Position numbers and translations under genes: made by a program. The notes under the pieces are model-generated. The model did no database searches. It had not been told where the DNA came from and saw nothing but the letters and a program-made list of their open reading frames with translations. From Rhizobiaceae bacterium UBA1291 (lineage in GTDB: Bacteria > Pseudomonadota > Alphaproteobacteria > Rhizobiales > Rhizobiaceae), in contig DBUL01000116.1 in NCBI GenBank assembly GCA_002307905.1, forward strand, positions 16,363 through 22,270: a stretch of DNA of 5,908 nucleotides, written 5' to 3'. This document shows, one piece after another, positions 4,342 to 5,908 of the stretch. Each line of letters opens with the position of its first letter. Positions within the stretch are counted from its first letter, which is position 1.

Positions 4342-5307
4342 ATGCTCCACCTTACCCAACTGCCAAGAATCGCCGCCACATGCCTGATGCTTGCGAGTGC
4401 CGGTCTGGCCGCGCCCGCAATCGCACAGGAATCGACAGACCCAATCAAGCTGACGCTCCACGACTGGACGGGCCAGCTGATCACCACACAGCTAATGGGT
4501 GAGGTACTGAAGAAGGCCGGATACTCGGTCGAATATGTCCAGGCCGACTACCTTGCCCAGTTCGCCGGGCTGGAATCCGGCGATCTGCACGTCGCCATGG
4601 AGATCTGGGAGACGACGGGCCGCGAGGCGCTGGATGCCGGGACTGCCACCGGCAAGGTCGAAAACCTCGGCGAGACCGGCATGCTCGCCAAGGAGGAATG
4701 GTGGTTCCCGGAGTATATGAAGGAGAAATGCCCGGGCCTGCCGAACTGGGAGGCGCTGAAGGACCCTGGCTGCGCGGAAGCCTTCTCGACGGCTGAAACG
4801 GCGCCGAAGGGCCGCTATCTCGGCGGCCCCGTCACTTGGGGCGGTTTCGACGAGGAGCGGATCGAAGCGCTCGATCTGCCCTTCGAAGTCGTCCATGCCG
4901 GCACGGACGCCGCCCTCTTTGCCGAACTGGAAAGCGCCTACCAGCGCCAGGCGCCGATCGTGTTGTGGATCTATGCCCCGCATTGGGCGCCGGCCAAGTA
5001 CAAGGGCGAATGGGTCAAGTTCCCGACCTATTCCAAGGAATGCTACGAGGATGCCGCGGCCGGCCTCAATCCCGATGCGACGCATGACTGCGGCAAGCCC
5101 TTCGGTCCGATCTGGAAGGTCGGTTGGTCCGGTATGAAGGACAAGTGGCCGGGCGCCTATGCCGCGATCAAGGCCTTCAATATCAACAATGACGAAATGG
5201 GTGCGATGATCACCAAGGTCGACCTCGACGGCAAGAAGGTGGACGAAGTGGTCGCCGAGTGGATCGGAGCCAATGAGGCCCGCTGGTCCGGATGGATCGA
5301 GAAATAG
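4342..5307 (+). CDS. ABC transporter periplasmic substrate-binding protein, glycine betaine/quaternary amine (OpuAC/ProX) type
   Basis: This 321-residue precursor has a classical signal peptide. Residues 1-28 end in AAPAIA before QES, so the mature protein probably begins at Gln29 in the periplasm. The rest is an OpuAC-type binding fold: KLTLHDWTGQ at about 36, then YLAQFAGLESGDLHVAMEIW around 70-89, GGPVTWGGFD around 161, LWIYAPHWAPAKY around 208 and the C-terminal VVAEWIGANEARW. Tryptophans and tyrosines in these blocks (for example W42, W89, W166, W209, Y211, W215) could form the aromatic cage that binds quaternary ammonium groups in this family. Which ones do so is not certain. Four cysteines in the mature part (130, 144, 235, 250) could form two disulfides. 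ATG 4342 is set by GGGAGA at 4330-4335. The protein would deliver its ligand to a permease driven by the ATPase encoded next. The exact substrate (glycine betaine, proline betaine, choline or another) cannot be read from the sequence. Confidence 0.88.
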   Translation: MLHLTQLPRIAATCLMLASAGLAAPAIAQESTDPIKLTLHDWTGQLITTQLMGEVLKKAGYSVEYVQADYLAQFAGLESGDLHVAMEIWETTGREALDAGTATGKVENLGETGMLAKEEWWFPEYMKEKCPGLPNWEALKDPGCAEAFSTAETAPKGRYLGGPVTWGGFDEERIEALDLPFEVVHAGTDAALFAELESAYQRQAPIVLWIYAPHWAPAKYKGEWVKFPTYSKECYEDAAAGLNPDATHDCGKPFGPIWKVGWSGMKDKWPGAYAAIKAFNINNDEMGAMITKVDLDGKKVDEVVAEWIGANEARWSGWIEK

Positions 5308-5314
5308 GCAGCTT

Positions 5315-5347
5315 GGCCGTCCTCGCCGCTGCGCGGTGAGGGCGGCC
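5315..5347 (+). other. intercistronic stem-loop between binding-protein and ATPase genes
   Basis: The arms GGCCGTCCTCGCCGC (5315-5329) and GCGGTGAGGGCGGCC (5333-5347) pair over 15 bp, with two G-U wobbles in RNA and a three-base loop TGC. It begins 8 bases after the binding-protein stop. No T-run follows (GTCTATTCC), so it is not a classical intrinsic terminator. It more likely protects the 3' end of the binding-protein mRNA, or attenuates read-through. Either would give more binding protein than ATPase, a common arrangement in ABC importer operons. Confidence 0.75.
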
Positions 5348-5394
5348 GTCTATTCCACGCGTCTCGCCAGCCTCCGCCTTCGACGGGAAAACTC

Positions 5395-5908
5395 ATGCCT
5401 GCAGAAGCCAAACTCGTCTGCCGCAATGTCTGGAAGATATTCGGCGCCGGCGCCCGCGAAGCCGTGCGTGCCGCCGATGGATCACCCAGCATCGAGAGCC
5501 TTGCCGCCGCCGGACTTGTCGGTGCGGTGCGCGACGTCAACCTGCATGTCGCGACCGGCGAGATCTTCGTCATCATGGGGCTTTCCGGTTCGGGCAAGTC
5601 GACGCTGGTGCGCTGCCTTTCCCGGCTGATCGAGCCGACCTCGGGTGAAATCCTCTTCAACGGCGAGGACCTGCTTTCGGCGAGCGAAAGCCGGATGATC
5701 GACATCCGCCGCCACCAGATGGGCATGGTGTTCCAGCATTTCGCCCTCTTGCCGCACCTGACCGTGCTTGCCAATGTCGCCTTCCCACTCGAAGTCCAGG
5801 GCATCGAACGCAGCGCGCGCGAAGAGCGGGCGCGAAGGATGATCGAGCTGGTCGGCCTTGCCGGCAAGGAAGGCGCCTATCCGCGCGAGCTCTCGGGCGG
5901 CCAGCAGC
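5395..5908 (+). CDS. ABC transporter ATP-binding protein, ProV/OpuAA type (3' truncated by window)
   Basis: The frame starts at ATG 5395 and is still open at the window edge after 171 codons. It is the ATPase of the importer, acting at the cytoplasmic face of the inner membrane. Visible motifs are Walker A GLSGSGKST (residues 62-70), the Q-loop VFQHFALLPH with Gln114, and the signature LSGGQQ (166-171). Walker B lies beyond the window. The block GEIFVIMGLSGSGKSTLVRC followed by RLIEPTSG is characteristic of the glycine betaine/proline betaine (ProV/OpuAA/ChoV) subgroup. As in that subgroup there is a long N-terminal part before Walker A (about 60 residues), with an alanine-rich insertion at 18-43. 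A C-terminal CBS pair may follow but cannot be seen. The ribosome-binding site is modest (GGGAAA at 5385-5390). The gene starts 87 bases after the binding-protein stop and should be followed by the permease gene. Confidence 0.93.
   Translation, partial: MPAEAKLVCRNVWKIFGAGAREAVRAADGSPSIESLAAAGLVGAVRDVNLHVATGEIFVIMGLSGSGKSTLVRCLSRLIEPTSGEILFNGEDLLSASESRMIDIRRHQMGMVFQHFALLPHLTVLANVAFPLEVQGIERSAREERARRMIELVGLAGKEGAYPRELSGGQQ

Noticed and set aside
5157..5867. 236-codon minus-strand open frame over the ABC transporter genes
   Set aside because: It is antisense to two genes with unmistakable ABC motifs, and its Ser/Arg-rich content has no family signature.
1..5908. CRISPR array, tRNA or rRNA genes, toxin-antitoxin or phage-defence system
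   Set aside because: No regularly spaced repeats, tRNA cloverleaf (such as a GGTTCGAATCC-type arm) or rRNA sequence was seen, and no gene pair with toxin-antitoxin or defence motifs is present.

Overview
The window reads as DNA from an alphaproteobacterium, most likely Rhizobiales (Rhizobium/Sinorhizobium/Mesorhizobium type). It is GC-rich, the proteins have a rhizobial flavour (DeoR regulator, periplasmic quaternary-amine-type ABC transporter, IS3 and IS110 elements), and the density of decayed insertion sequences suggests an accessory region such as a plasmid or genomic island. The genus is inference; no marker gene is present.

Layout. (1) 1-984, plus strand: the 3' end of a patatin-like phospholipase gene, then 13 bases later a four-helix membrane protein of the DUF4239 (bestrophin-like) type, probably in one operon. 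(2) 1094-2314: a complete IS3-family insertion sequence of 1221 bp in minus orientation. It has 30-bp imperfect terminal inverted repeats, an intact orfA, and an orfB broken by an apparent one-base deletion near 1597. No target duplication is visible, so the flanks have probably been rearranged. (3) 2315-3348: about 1 kb with no intact gene, a graveyard of mobile DNA. It holds the 5' ends of two different IS110-family transposases facing each other (plus 2847-2925, minus 3012-3113), with a possible scrap of a serine recombinase between them. The non-coding stretches upstream of both fragments are rich in hairpins and may be relics of IS110 guide (bridge) RNA regions. (4) 3349-5908: a healthy divergent unit. 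A DeoR-family repressor lies on the minus strand. Across a 237-bp control region on the plus strand lie a periplasmic OpuAC-type substrate-binding protein and a ProV/OpuAA-type ABC ATPase that runs off the window.

How the parts work together. The substrate-binding protein and the ATPase form the start of an ABC importer operon, probably for glycine betaine, proline betaine or a related quaternary amine. The missing permease should follow beyond 5908. The control region has a good sigma-70-like promoter (TTGACA, 17-bp spacer, TGAGAT), a 13-bp dyad in its spacer and a TTTGTG direct repeat just upstream, which are plausible sites for the divergent DeoR regulator. A 15-bp stem-loop between the binding-protein and ATPase genes probably sets their relative expression. 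I found no convincing undescribed system. The most interesting points are the DeoR/quaternary-amine pairing, the two opposed IS110 5' ends and the paired palindromes near 2514-2570.
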